Source of the DNA: Allantophomopsis cytisporea
Taxonomy: Eukaryota > Ascomycota > Leotiomycetes > Phacidiales > Phacidiaceae
Direction of reading: 5' to 3'
Assembly: GCA_024752435.1 (NCBI GenBank)
Contig: CP103032.1
Coordinates: forward strand, 744,001 to 808,000
Length of the DNA stretch: 64,000 nt
Within the stretch, counting starts at the first letter, position 1. Each line of letters starts with the position of its first letter. Shown here in pieces: positions 36,121-48,141 of the stretch. The position numbers and the translations under genes are program-made. Below the pieces are notes generated by a model. The model did not search any database. It was not told where the DNA came from and saw only the letters and a list, made by a program, of their open reading frames with translations.

Positions 36121-37612
36121 ATGTCGTCCCCCACAATCGAGTCTTTGGACGCTATACCGTCACTACCAGACGATAATCCCACAACGATAGAAAGCCTCCC
36201 GTCACCGCGATCCCCTCATGCTCTACGACGCCTCGCTTCTTCGTCGGATCTTGCGACTAGGCCGTCTTCACAGCCATCATTGATCTCTCAACAGCGACAA
36301 TCACAGCTGAGCCAACTGGATGGCGCGCATGATAGTAGTCAAGTCTTGCAGCATGTATCTTCGCATGCAAGGACTAGGTCAAATAGCGACGCCGCTGTTA
36401 TCAGTGTAACAAATACGGGGCCACCGGCACGACGACAGGCTGTTGGTAGGAGAATAGTTGCTGCCGATGCATTATCTCTAGACCGATTGGTACGAGAAGG
36501 ACCTCCAGACGGCGATGTTTCAAGTGCGCTGGAGAGCACGCGACTCAAGATTTTGGACCAGGGAATCAAGAGTGACAGTGATGGCATGGTATATACCCTT
36601 CCTAATCCAACCTAGGATTTTTTTTAACACTGTGGGTTAGTCGTCATTACGCATCTATATATGGCTCATTCTCCTCAACGCTCCTCTACTCGAAACGGAT
36701 TCCTACCTAGATCTCATCCACCGTGGCGCATCGCCCGCCTACTCTAAGATACGCAATGATACCTTCCGCACCCTAACTACTGACCCCCTCTTCCGACGAC
36801 GAGTATCGGAAGCCTCTCTAATCCGTCTCCTCAATGCTGTCGCATGGCGGCTACATGATTCCAAAACGCCCACGCCTACTCCCGATCCAACCCCCACACA
36901 GTCATCAAAATACCGATCACGCGCAACAACTCTCACAACCGAGAGTTCAGACTCTCTCAACGAGCCGGGCACCTATGTACAAGGCATGAATGTACTTGCA
37001 GCGCCCTTCCTATATGCTGCACGCTCCGAATCCGAAGCCTTCGTTGCCTTCCACCGCTTCATCACGCATGAAGTGCCAGGCTATATTACAAACACCATGT
37101 CCGGCGTCCATAAGGGGCTCGCGCTTGTTGACAAAGTCTTAGCTATCGTCGATCCCCGGTTATCGTCATATCTCATGAGCAAGGGTATGAACGCTGAGCT
37201 CTACGCCTTCCCCTCCGTCCTCACACTCTGCGCTTGCACTCCGCCTCTCCCAGAGGTTCTGCGTCTCTGGGATTTCCTCTTTGCTTACGGTGCACATCTG
37301 AATATCCTTTGCATCGTTGCACAGCTGGTTATTTTGAGGAACTCGATCCTCAGCTCGCCTAGGTACGTACTTGCCCAATCACTTCATCTGTTCCCCTCTC
37401 TTCCTCTTTCTCCTTTTTGTGGACTTTTGTTTGAATGAGTTGCATTTTCGTATTCTCTGCGAGATTACAGACTGACATATCCATCTAGCCCTACCAAGAT
37501 CTTGAGGTCCTTCCCTACACTGCAGGCAGATATCGTTAAGGAAGTCACTCTCACTCTCATCAAGAAGATCCCGGATGATGTATACGCAGAGATAGTCATG
37601 CATGCTCGATGA
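36121..37612 (+). CDS. TBC-domain Rab-type GAP, Bub2/Cdc16 homologue
   Basis: GTPase-activating component of the two-part GAP that holds the Tem1/Spg1 GTPase inactive at the spindle pole until mitotic exit or septation. Exons 36121-36588, 36641-37362 and 37489-37612 give 437 residues, longer than the 306 of yeast Bub2. The extra length is a Ser/Pro/Arg-rich N-terminus of about 150 residues and a Thr/Pro/Ser insert before the glutamine finger. Both catalytic fingers are present: IRNDTFR (IxxDxxR arginine finger) and YVQGM (YxQ). The C-terminal half is the diagnostic part: MNAELYAFPSVLTLCACTPP, PEVLRLWDFLFAYG, then PTKILRSFPTLQ. The first ATG in frame is 36121; the open frame runs further upstream without an ATG. 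The symbol in yeast is BUB2 and in fission yeast cdc16. Confidence 0.88.
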
Positions 37613-39157
37613 GGCTGGACAATGCACTCCTCTCGAGTGATTATGCTAGAGTCAAAAGTTTGGTGTTTTTCTTCTTTTTCTTCCACTTTTATCTGACACG
37701 CTTTCTGTTATTTGTCTCATGTCTGGAGTTGGTTGGTACAGGGTGGGTTATAAGGGAAAGTTAAGGAGGTAAATCAGGATTGGGTTAATGATCAAATGCG
37801 ATATGACGGTAATGATGGCTGGACGGCTTGCTGGTACGATAGGACTTCGGTGGTGTTGGGATGCTTTTTAAGGAATATCAAAGCTTGAAACTGCGTGGTG
37901 CTCTAGAGGCTTGTGACTTTATGAAGATATCTCCAATAGCAGGAGGTGTTTTGTGCGGGTGTAACCTTACGTATATTGCAAAGTCCATTGGTACTCATGG
38001 CAAGTTCAGGGAAAAAATTTCCACGAAGCCTTTCACCCGCCACCACTACGAACGTCCTGAGGTACCCGCAAGTCGGATATAAAAGAGTTCAGTTAGCATC
38101 TGATTTCTACTTGACTTACTCGACAGCTATGAATTCAATCGGTATGGGTGCGTTTCCAAATTTTCCAAAGTACTCTGTTAAAGTCCTCGAACACCGAAAT
38201 TTTCCTCGGTCGTCGACATTTATTTTATCGTTACCATTCAATCATTCGTCACGAATAGTTATCATTGTTTTATTATAAACAGACAGAAGGATACAAATTC
38301 TCTCGTGCATACAACATATAGACTTTGAATGCAGCAGTTAATAGCTAACAGGTCATAAAGGTCGAATAGACAGTCCAAACTATTGTAAATAGGCAGAAAG
38401 GGACTCATACTCTTGTAAAAATAACTTTATGGAAGTTGAATAGAGCATTTAACAGCTAAATAGGCTGCAGAGCTCGTTTAAGCTATATGGGTGTAGAGCA
38501 AAGGAGGTTTACAACGAGTGGAATACCACAAACGTCTAGAGCACTCACCATGAAGTATGCAAGGCACTATTTCTATCATAGGGTTGCTTATAGACATAGC
38601 TGCTTTGTGGGTGCGATTAGTGTACTCATTGACGGTAGAGTCGTTCGCGGGATCAGGGTCGTTAATAGCAGTACGGATGAAGACAACTTGGTCTTTATAG
38701 TCTAACCACCACCTACAGAACGAGCACAGTAGAGATGACATAGTTTCTATTATTGTTAGTGTGCAAGCCCAGGATATTTCTAACGGAGTCTTTACACTTA
38801 TAAAAAGGCCTAAATGATGTCAAGCTTCTTGACGAATACTCCCCTAGTGATTGAAACAGGCATAGTTCTCATCAAGACAGCGAGCAAGAAGTAGCAATAA
38901 TTCATACACTATAAAGCCTAACAGTTAAGGTTTTCAAAACGCTCCCAACATCACTTCTCGAAATTTAGTACAAATAGACGTCTACCCAGTATCTTGGCAC
39001 CAGATAATCCCAAGCTCCAGACGCCTCAAATAATCAAAGAAAAACTTCCAAGCCGCCCCACTTCGCTTTTCAATGCTACATCCCAATACGTACATTGGTG
39101 GGAAAGCCCACACTTATACCACTCAAGACATGTTGGATCGATCACAGCGACGACCAT
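37613..39157. other. AT-rich convergent spacer with degenerate duplication
   Basis: Convergent 3' ends of the TBC and Sec7 genes. About 1.5 kb with no supported gene. From roughly 38100 to 38960 the DNA is AT-rich with many stops in all frames. A diverged tandem duplication lies at 38279-38464. It could be decayed repeat DNA, but I recognise no transposon protein in it. Confidence 0.5.
38279..38464. repeat. Diverged tandem duplication, about 110-bp period
   Basis: 38279-38352 and 38388-38464 align along their length, with matching blocks CAGAAGG/CAGAAAG, TTGAAT, AGCAGTTAATAGCTAA/AGCATTTAACAGCTAA and AGG. The many C/T and A/G differences show age, or repeat-induced mutation. Confidence 0.5.
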
Positions 39158-42100
39158 CTACTCCCGCCGGCTCGAACGTCTAGAGAAGGGATATGTGGTA
39201 TACGTGCTGTTTGGGCTGGTAGGAGTTTGAGGTCTCCATAGCGCCGGTGACAAGCCCAGCTTGACCTCGCCTACACGCCTCAGAAGACCTTGCAGAGCAA
39301 TTCTGACCTCAGCACCCATCTCCCTGCTCAAGAGATCCATCATGAGGGGATAGAAGACATCGAGATGCTTCTCGAAGCTGACTTTTGGAAAGTTCGTGTA
39401 GCCTTCCATGACGTCGACGACAACAGGGCGCCAGGTGATGATGTTGCGTTGCTGCGACTCCTCTTCGAGCTGTGAGAAGCTGCGGATAATGTCGGCGCAA
39501 AGGGGGACAAGTGCAGCCTCGATGTCGTTACGGCTGCGTGCGCGCTCTTCGCCTTCATCATGGTACATACGGAAGAGAATGCTCACGTATGTTGCTGCGC
39601 TACCGCTCTCTTGCTTGAGGAGGTTTGGGGGCTGCTTCATGAATCCCTCTCTCCATAGACGCATGCGGAGGTCCTTGTCATTGTTGAACTTCTTCGCAAA
39701 CAAGTAACTCCTCTTGAGTAAGCCCATGAGGCGGAGTAGCTCGGGACTTGGAATCTGAGCGTAAACGGCGTCGTTCGAGAATAATTCATTGACGGTTTCG
39801 ATGATCAGAAGCTGAAGCACACATCGTGTGATGATTTTGTTAAAGAATCGTCGACGAGCAGCAGTCACAACAATTGGTTGCTGCTGGACAGATGATTGTG
39901 GTCGATAATCTTCGAGCTGAGAAGATTTCTCGGCTGTGGGGGTCTTAGCAGCACCTTCATCATCGTGAATGCTCTCCCCATCAGACGTTGCTCCGTTGGT
40001 AGCAGCTCCGCCGTTGACTTTCAATGACGTTTCGTCAGTTATAGTCTCATCTGAAGGTAATCCTTCCCTAGCTCCGTTCGAAGTGCCATTCCCATTGGAG
40101 GGATTTGTAGCAGCAGAAAACAGCTGCTCTGCTGTGGTCTCCCTGAAAAGACCCACGAAAGAACCAACGATTTTGGACCAGTGTTCTGGAGTGAACTTTG
40201 TGACATTTTGTAAGATGAGTTGTTGTAAACAGTTGCTTCCAATGCGTGCAATTGTATCGTTTTCTTGACATATGCAGAGTGCTAGTAGATCAAGGAAGCG
40301 ATCAAGCATATACTCCAGAGACTCGAAGTAATGCGTGAAGAGGGTGATCATGTTCCGAAGGGCTTGTATCATAGTTGTGGACAACCAGACAGATAACTCC
40401 TCATGATTGAGCACATTCGACATCTCTGACTTGGACTTGAGAACCATGAAGATTGGATATAGGAGTTGTCTCCAAAGAATGTCCCAGAAGTCAGTTGGGA
40501 AGTCGCCACCATACTTGATCAACGACTCGAATAAATAGTTTAAGGCATTGGAACGCACTTCAAGATCCTCGCCAGTCATCAAGACATCATGGAAAGCGAA
40601 AAGTACCGGAAACCAGAAGGCCTCCTCTTGTGTTGTGCGACTCAGCTGGTTTGATGCATTGTCAGGTGTCCTGATAGAGCCGTCCGAGTTGGCTATCGAC
40701 TTCTGCGACAGAGGGCATTCGGGAGTCTTCAACATTTTTGGAATGATCGACTTCAGTGTCTCCATTGCTTGTAGACCCTTCTTCTGGAACTTCATATTCT
40801 TTGAAAATTCAGTGAGACAAACAATGAGATCAGCGAACGCGCCTTGTGAGATGACTACTCCAAAGCGAGTTCTATATACCTGGTTGACGTTATCAAAAGC
40901 TAGGTTCACGATGCTCTCATACGGCTCTCTAGCAGCTACTGTAAAGACACCAAACATGGTACGCCATCCAGATCGGATGTTCTCGCCACGAGCTTGAATC
41001 ATTTGAATGAGACATCTGAGAGTCATGTCTTTCACGGTAACAACGCTGCTGTTCTGCATCACGTGCTCGAAAGGCTTGAGGAAATCCTTTTGGAATTTGA
41101 AACCAGGCAACTCCTCAATCTCCATGAAACGCATCGATAGTTGTCGCAGAGAGTCCAAAGCAAAGAACACAACAGCGGTGTTGTTGTGGCAGCCAACACG
41201 GTTAAAGTGCTCACCGAGAACTTGCCAAATATTTGTCCATTCGAAACGTACACGAGTCATATTGTAGTAACTGATTTCCACTAGCTTTTGCAAGCTGTAG
41301 GTTCTTGGAGACTCGTTTTGGCCAGAAATCTTGATCTCCTCCCAGCTGACCTCGGTGAGAGCCCTGACAAAATGCACGATAGCTTCTCCTGAAAGATTGG
41401 CAGTGTTGGTGAAAATGCGATCGACACCCTTTATGACTTCATCTGAACGACTCTCTTGAGCGATCTCAGCAGAGTAGCTGGTCCCGGTAGTCAATGAGCG
41501 TACACGAGGACGACGAGCACTCTGGGAAGATTTCTTTGATGCGTCGGATTCTTGTCTTGACGCAGGTACAATCCTCGCCTTTGAAACATCCGGAATAGCA
41601 CCTTCATCTACTCCGCCAGAGATGAGTTGTAGACGGTCCAATTGACTGACACACATCAAAATATCTCTCCATGATCCCTTGAGAAGGTTCCCTTCTGTCT
41701 GTGCAACCTCAAGAAGGACCTTCAAAGCCTCGACATTCTTGGCCATCATCTCTGGCAAGTTGTTCAAGTTGGTGGAATTCTTGAGCGCGGACACGAATGC
41801 AACTCGTGGAGTTTCAAGGTCAAAGAGACAAGCTATACGAATGGCAAGTTTCATTCCCTCCATGCAAAGCCTGATAATCTCAAGGTTTTGTGCATGCTGC
41901 ATTTGACCCGAAAGCCCCGAGAAAAATGACATCCAAGTGACTTCGAACATTGGTCCAACGTGCTTGAAGGATGTTGCTGGAATAAACTTAGCTCCTCCGG
42001 ACTTTGCAGCATTCCTACGCTGATTACGGAAGAGATTTTTAAACAATTGCTCCGATCTATTCGATATTTCTTCAGACTGTTGTAAATATGCCTCACGCTG

Positions 42101-44724
42101 CAGATCTCGACCTACGGTGGCGAGTGCCTGACCAAGATTGGCAGCAATGCCGCCAGTCGTTTGCGGAACGATGCCCATAGCAGCAGCGGCTTCACGCTCG
42201 CTCTTCAACACGATTTCATTGCTGGCAATTTCTTCGTAGATACCAACAAGATACTCATCAGGCAAATTGGCATTGTCGTTGATACCGCGGTTGTTCTTGA
42301 TGAAATCCTCCTTTGTCATGCGCTTCGCCACCTTGCTACTGTGCAAATCCGTGTTCAACATAATGACCGAGTAAGCCAAAACGTATGCAGTATCGGCATT
42401 GGCAAAGGCATCAGGGTTGCCAGTGACAAAACGGTTCGCGAACTTCAACATGAAACGATCGATCTTTTGGGCTTCGCCAGGTAATCGGAATGATTGGAGG
42501 AATTGTCGCAGAGCGTCAACAAAAGGGCGCTTGGCAAAGTTCATCGTGTCTACAAATGCGTGCATAATCTCTATGTTCTTCGGATCTCCTTCACCAAGAA
42601 ATTCTCCAATTTGTGCTTTGTCAAGCCTGTCGTCTCTTAAAAGGAACGAGGCAATCTCCTCAGGTGTGTCTTTCGAAATAAATCCTTCGGACAGCAGAAG
42701 CTTAATACCTCGTTTCGGTTTGAAATTGAATTGCTTGATGGCATTTGTGAGAGCAGTTTTCCTCTGCTTGGCTCTCTCGAGCTGCTCTGGATCATCTTCA
42801 AGGACCGGTGTTGATGGCGCGACAGATACAGCATCGCCATTCAATATCCGCGGAGACGATTCGCTAGTTTTCGGATCAATCGATTCTCTGATGTCGTCTG
42901 TCGAGGGCCGCAAGTCCCCTGAATCTGGTAAGGATGCTGTTACGTCCGCAATGCCTTGTTGCGACCAATTGACTAGAGATCTTAAGGTCTCCACAAGACA
43001 ATCCAAGGCCTGTCGTTTCTGAATGTACTCTTTGGGGATTTCTGGCTCGTATTCTTGGGATGTGACCATGTGAGCTGTCGAAAGTGGTGGAGGAAGCGTG
43101 CCCTTTGCCTGCCATTCCACTCCATTTCCATTACTTCTACCATACTTCTCTTCGTACAACTGCTCCTGGACAGGAGTAATCGAGACTGGTACGCTGGAAG
43201 CCTTGGAAAAGTCCTCAATGAGCCTCTGGAAAATGTTATCTACCGCTGTACGATCGCAGTCATAATTTAAGTATGTCTCCACCAATGCCCGTGGGTCTGC
43301 ACAGAATCGTTGTAAGATACCCATGAAGTACAATTTTTGATTGATCGGGGCATTGCGCCTTTCAAGATGGGCAAGGTATATCTCATTGAGGAAGACTTCT
43401 ATTTCTTTCTAGGAGGAGATCAGCATCAACATAGTCTTTTGCAATCAATGATAAATACCTTAAGAGGAGCTCGCATGAATTTGAGCAACAGCCATAATGT
43501 CTCACATGTAACTTCGAACACCCTATCCACAGAACTAGCTCCATTACGAGTGATACTCAAACACAAGTAGTACTTGACCGCTTGGAGAAAGCCTGTTGGC
43601 TCGTTGCTTTTGCTGTTTGTAATCGTACATAACGGAGAGGTGAACACAAGAATGTTGTTATTAAGTAGGGTATGGATAAGGTGGAGGGATATTAATTTCG
43701 ATCGCATTGCTTGACCCTTCAAGTCGAAAAGTTGATCAGGTGGTAAATTCTTTGTACTCAGATTGCAGAAGGATCGGAAAACGAGATAGGCATCTCTGAT
43801 GTATACCTCGTCCTCGGCTTCCTCGGAATCTGACCCATCTTCCATTGTACTTTCTGCGATGGTGTGCTCGGAAATTGATTTTGTAGACTTTCTGTGGGAT
43901 TTGATCTTGGTGACCATTGTTGGCCCGTCTCCCATATTCGAATCATCGAAGCTCTTCCGGCTCTCCAAATCCTTCAAGGTCAACTTTGGTCCGTCATCCA
44001 CCGCCTCTGTTTGCTCCGACTCAGGGGGTTGATCCGCTTCTGAAGCATCTTCTCCCTCTAGAGAGTCATCTCCTTCTGAAGAAGGCCTTGTAACATCCAC
44101 TGTCAAGGAGCTCGTGTTTGTCCCCTTTCCGAGCTTTGTCAAGCTTAATCGCGACTCCTTCATATGTATTCTCGTCTTGACACGTTCAAAGACTGTGCCT
44201 ACCATCTGTGTCAGAGTGCCCTGAGCCACTTGCTGATTGGCACTGCTTTTAGACAGGAGAAAGACATTGTAAACCTGGCGGACAGCTTTCAGAAGACCGG
44301 CACCATGGACCACAATTTTATCATTGAGGACAGCTGCGAGCAGGGACTTGACAATTTGTAGCTGAATCTCGACAGGTGTAGTTTCTCCCTGGAAACAATC
44401 GCAGATGGTATCGATAGCACGTTCGATAAGAGGCGCGCGCTCTTCCTCGGAATTTGAGCTAGGAGCTGATGGAACAGAGAAGTATGAATAGCTAATAAGC
44501 TTTCCAATACAATCGAGAGCAGTCGTGGTCAGAGGTATACTTCCAGATCGTGTCGCAAGCTGTAAGGGCGCAAAAATGGTTTCTGGATCTGGTAATTGGG
44601 GTTCGTGTTGCTTGATATCGGTGAGGGCCTTTTGGACAGCATCTCCAAGCTGTTGCTTCTTCTGGGCTTCTTTCGATGCCCCAATAGCCTCGAGAGCAGA
44701 TACGACGAAGACTATAGAGCTCAT
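39158..44724 (-). CDS. Sec7, ARF guanine-nucleotide exchange factor (BIG type)
   Basis: Large exchange factor that activates ARF GTPases at the trans-Golgi to drive vesicle budding. Two exons (44724-43459 and 43408-39158) give 1838 residues, the size of animal BIG1/2 and slightly shorter than yeast Sec7. The intron (GTATTT donor, CTCCTAG acceptor) splits the conserved MRAPLK/KEIEVFLNEIYLAHLERR block in frame. The N-terminus holds the DCB region; the HUS-box motif NYDCD follows the intron. The Sec7 domain spans about residues 630-825, with GFISKDTPEEIASFLL, the glutamate finger in SFRLPGEAQKIDR and YSVIMLNTDLHS. HDS regions follow (WRTMFGVFTVAAREPYESI). The acidic, Ser-rich stretch at residues 215-300 is probably disordered. 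The ATG at 44724 fits the start of the DCB region. Confidence 0.97.
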
Positions 44725-46207
44725 GGTGGGCGATCAAGGACACCGACGTCCATTCGTCATCCGAAGGAGCTCGGTGGTAAGGTTTGAAGGTGGTTATTTA
44801 TTTTTTGTTGTGTTTCCGTAAGTGGCAGTCGTGTCTTCTTGCTATCGAGATGTCTACCTTACAATTAATGAATGTAATATTCGGGGTCGGCTGCCTAAGG
44901 TATGGTACACGAATCATTCGCGTGGTTGGCGGTGCTTCGGAGGTGGAAGAACATGGACATTTTACAGAGCAACAGAGTGAGAATGAATTAAGTATCTTAC
45001 ATATTTAGCTGTGGATCATTGCGTAGAGGACACTCTCCCTTTCAATACATATCAAGTAAGGTATTTTGTAGTACGTAGTACATATACAGAGTATACGCAA
45101 AAGTCTATCGGGACACGTACCAGATACTTGTCCTTGACAGAGCACAGCAGAGCCAAATAGGTAGCGATTGCAGCAGACCGTTACAGTAGCAATTTGGCAA
45201 GAGTCAAAACCAAAGACACTCTGAACTCTTCTCAAGAGTAGTGTTAATTAATTAAGGTAGCTGGCCTGTGTCTGTGCTAAGTTACTGATACACAGTACAT
45301 TCCAACGAAAGTGATGGGGTCGATCCGGACACGCAGGGGATCTTTGTCGTGCGTGCTCTTGAGGCTTGACGGTGGAAGAGGAGGAGGGAATTTGAGGGGG
45401 ATTCGGAGGCGTCTTACCGGAATACTCTGCCTCTCTCTCTCACTAGGTATGGTTGAGATCAAATGGATGTTGCAAGGTGCCCGTCTATATTTTATGTCTT
45501 TGAATGCACCCATATTACGCTTGGAGTAGATTGCACGGTACTGTGAAATCTCTTTTCAACAGACTACGGTGTATATGTATATATGTTGTTACTCGGTGTA
45601 TACATGGAAAGTCCGTATGAACGGGGGACATTGAGTGGATTACTCTGGAGCTCGGTGCTCCGTACTGTAACCATTCCATCAACAATCACACAATAGTCCC
45701 TTGCAATACTTGCAATTCTACATGAATTACTTAGTACTCAAGTTGAAAAACACTTGCGACATCTGTCAATAAGTATAAACAATCTACTGTGTTCTAACAC
45801 ACCATATCCAATAGGCCACCTCCTGTCATACTCCCTCCTTCAGATAGGACAGCTTTACGCTTCTTAAAGCACTTTCAAATACTCTTCTCATCCAATGATA
45901 ACGAATCCCGATGCCCGTCTCGGCGAATTTCAAATTGAAGTATCGGCGAGAGTCGGCCGCTCGAATTTTGGTGAGTAGCTCGCTTGCTCCTTACAGACTA
46001 GAGCGGATCCGCGATTCGAAAATCCGTGAGAGCTCGACAGCTGGAAACCCAACCAACGAAACCTCCTCGTCGTTACAATCCTCAATCCCAATTTCCATCC
46101 CATCAGGGCCCAGTAACACGATCCTCATCCCAATCGGATCTTGAGGTTGTCGCTCATTACTACCTGCCTCCCGCCAATCAATTATCTTCAGCGCAACATC
46201 CGCCATC
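44725..46207. other. Divergent intergenic region, Sec7 and PDH E2 promoters
   Basis: Both flanking genes start outward from this 1.5-kb stretch. No gene is supported; short open frames lack motifs. The E2 leader probably begins within the last 250 bases. Confidence 0.55.
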
Positions 46208-47556
46208 ATGTTCGCCGCCGTCTTGAGAAGAAGGGCCGTTCAATCGAGCCTTTCCTACAATTTCGCACGATGCTACGCCTCCAAGTCATTCCCACCTCAC
46301 ACCATTATCACAATGCCTGCGCTTTCACCTACGATGACCGCCGGTAATGTTGGTACATGGCAGAAGAAGCCCGGAGACTCCGTCTCCCCTGGAGATGTTT
46401 TGGTTGAGATCGAGACCGACAAGGCCCAGATGGACTTCGAATACCAGGAGGATGGTGTTTTGGCCAAGATCTTGAAGCAATCTGGTGAGAAGGATATTGC
46501 GGTCGGCAACGTAGGTCTTCAATTGGTCCGAAAGTGGGATCTGGCTAATAGGAGAAGCCAATTGCAGTTATGATCGAGGACGCTTCAGACGTCTCTGCCT
46601 TCGAAGAATTCACCCTTGAAGATGCCGGAGGAGAGAAGGCTCCAGCCCCAGCGCCAAAGGAGGAGGCAAGCCAGGCCTCTGAGCCAGCCGACAACGCCGG
46701 ATCCAAGACCGCCCCAGCCGCAACTGAGTCGAAGGAGCCAGAGTCCAGCGGAGGAAGAATTCAGTCTGCCTTGGAGCGTGGCGCCAAGGGTGCTCGCGTT
46801 GTTGAGCAGAAGGGAGCTGCTTCTTCTACTGCTGCTGCTCCAGCTGCCGCCGCACCAAACTACGTCGACATTCCAACCACCTCTATGCGCAAGACTATTG
46901 CCAACCGCCTTACCGAGTCCATGAACACCAACCCACACTACTTCGTCGCCGCCACTGTTTCCGTCAGCAAGCTCCTCAAACTCCGCGCAGCTCTTAATGC
47001 TTCCGCCGATGGCAAGTACAAGCTCTCCGTCAACGACTTCCTTATCAAGGCAGTCGGTGTTGCCTGCAAGAAGGTCCCAGCCGTCAACTCCAGCTGGAGA
47101 GATGGTTTCATCCGCCAATTCAACACTGTTGATGTCAGCGTCGCTGTTTCTACCCCAACTGGCCTCATGACTCCAATCGTCAAGTCCGTTGAGGGTCTCG
47201 GACTTGAGGGCATCTCTTCCCAGGTCAAGGACCTTGGTAAGCGTGCCAGAGATGGCAAGCTTAAGCCAGAGGAGTACCAGGGAGGAAGCTTCACTATCAG
47301 CAACATGGGTATGAATAATGCTATTGACAGATTCACCGCTGTCATCAACCCACCACAAGCCGGTATCTTGGCTGTCGGTACCACCAAGAAGGTTGCTATC
47401 CCAGTTGAGACTGAGGACGGTACCTCACTTGAGTGGGATGACCAGATTGTTGTTACTGGATCCTTCGACCACAAGGTTGTTGATGGCGCTGTTGGTGGTG
47501 AGTGGATCAAGGAGTTCAAGAAGGTTGTTGAGAACCCATTGGAGCTCTTGTTGTAA
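46208..47556 (+). CDS. Pyruvate dehydrogenase complex E2 (dihydrolipoamide acetyltransferase)
   Basis: Mitochondrial core enzyme that passes the acetyl group from lipoate to CoA and forms the PDH scaffold. Exon 1 is 46208-46510; exon 2 most likely starts at 46558, giving 433 residues. A basic presequence (MFAAVLRRRAVQSSLSYNFARCYAS) precedes one lipoyl domain with the lipoyl-lysine motif ETDKAQMDFE. An Ala/Pro/Glu-rich linker leads to the catalytic domain, which is complete: NPHYFVAATVSVSKLLKLR, NSSWRDGFIRQ, SNMGMNNAIDRFTAVINPPQ and the active-site SFDHKVVDGAVG. Unusually, the peripheral subunit-binding domain expected in the linker is reduced to GGRIQSALERGAKGARVVEQ. Three tandem in-frame acceptors (AG at 46550, 46553, 46556) leave zero to two extra residues uncertain. 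The yeast symbol is LAT1. Confidence 0.95.
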
Positions 47557-48141
47557 GCAGACTTTTGGTGGTGCTATGTTTGCAGAAGATTCCCCTACCT
47601 TTGTACAATGACCTCTGGATGCATATACTCCTTTAGAAATGCAACCTTTAAATATGTTTGTTGTTCACACACAGATGTATCGTGACGACTTACATGAATT
47701 GGAGGCATGGCGGAGTATGTAGAGGCTTGATCATAGAATTTCTTATCATAAGCGTAACTGGAATTACAAGTTCCTTTGGTATCAATATGTGACTGTCAAA
47801 TGAATACTGTGCACGCAAGGTAATATAATTTTGAAGCCCTGCCCTCATTCAACCCTTGATCGGCATTGTGCTCCCTCCGTCATCTACTGACAGTCTTTGA
47901 AATTTGTGTTTACAAATACTATTCATTAGCTATTATAACTTTGACGTTGCCAGATTCTTCGCTTAAAGATGAGGCGCTTGAAGTCTCTAAGATCAATGGA
48001 TATAAACTTACCAGCAACATAAGCCAATCGTAGATATGTCATGGTAGCCATGCGAGATCAGCTTTAGGAATGCAAAACACGGAGTGAAATGACAAGTATC
48101 GCTATCTCCTACCAAGTCCTTGTCGTTCAGACATCAACAAT

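Noticed and set aside
46585..47358. 257-codon open frame antisense to PDH E2
   Set aside because: Shadow of the biased E2 gene, with Ser/Gly/Leu low complexity.
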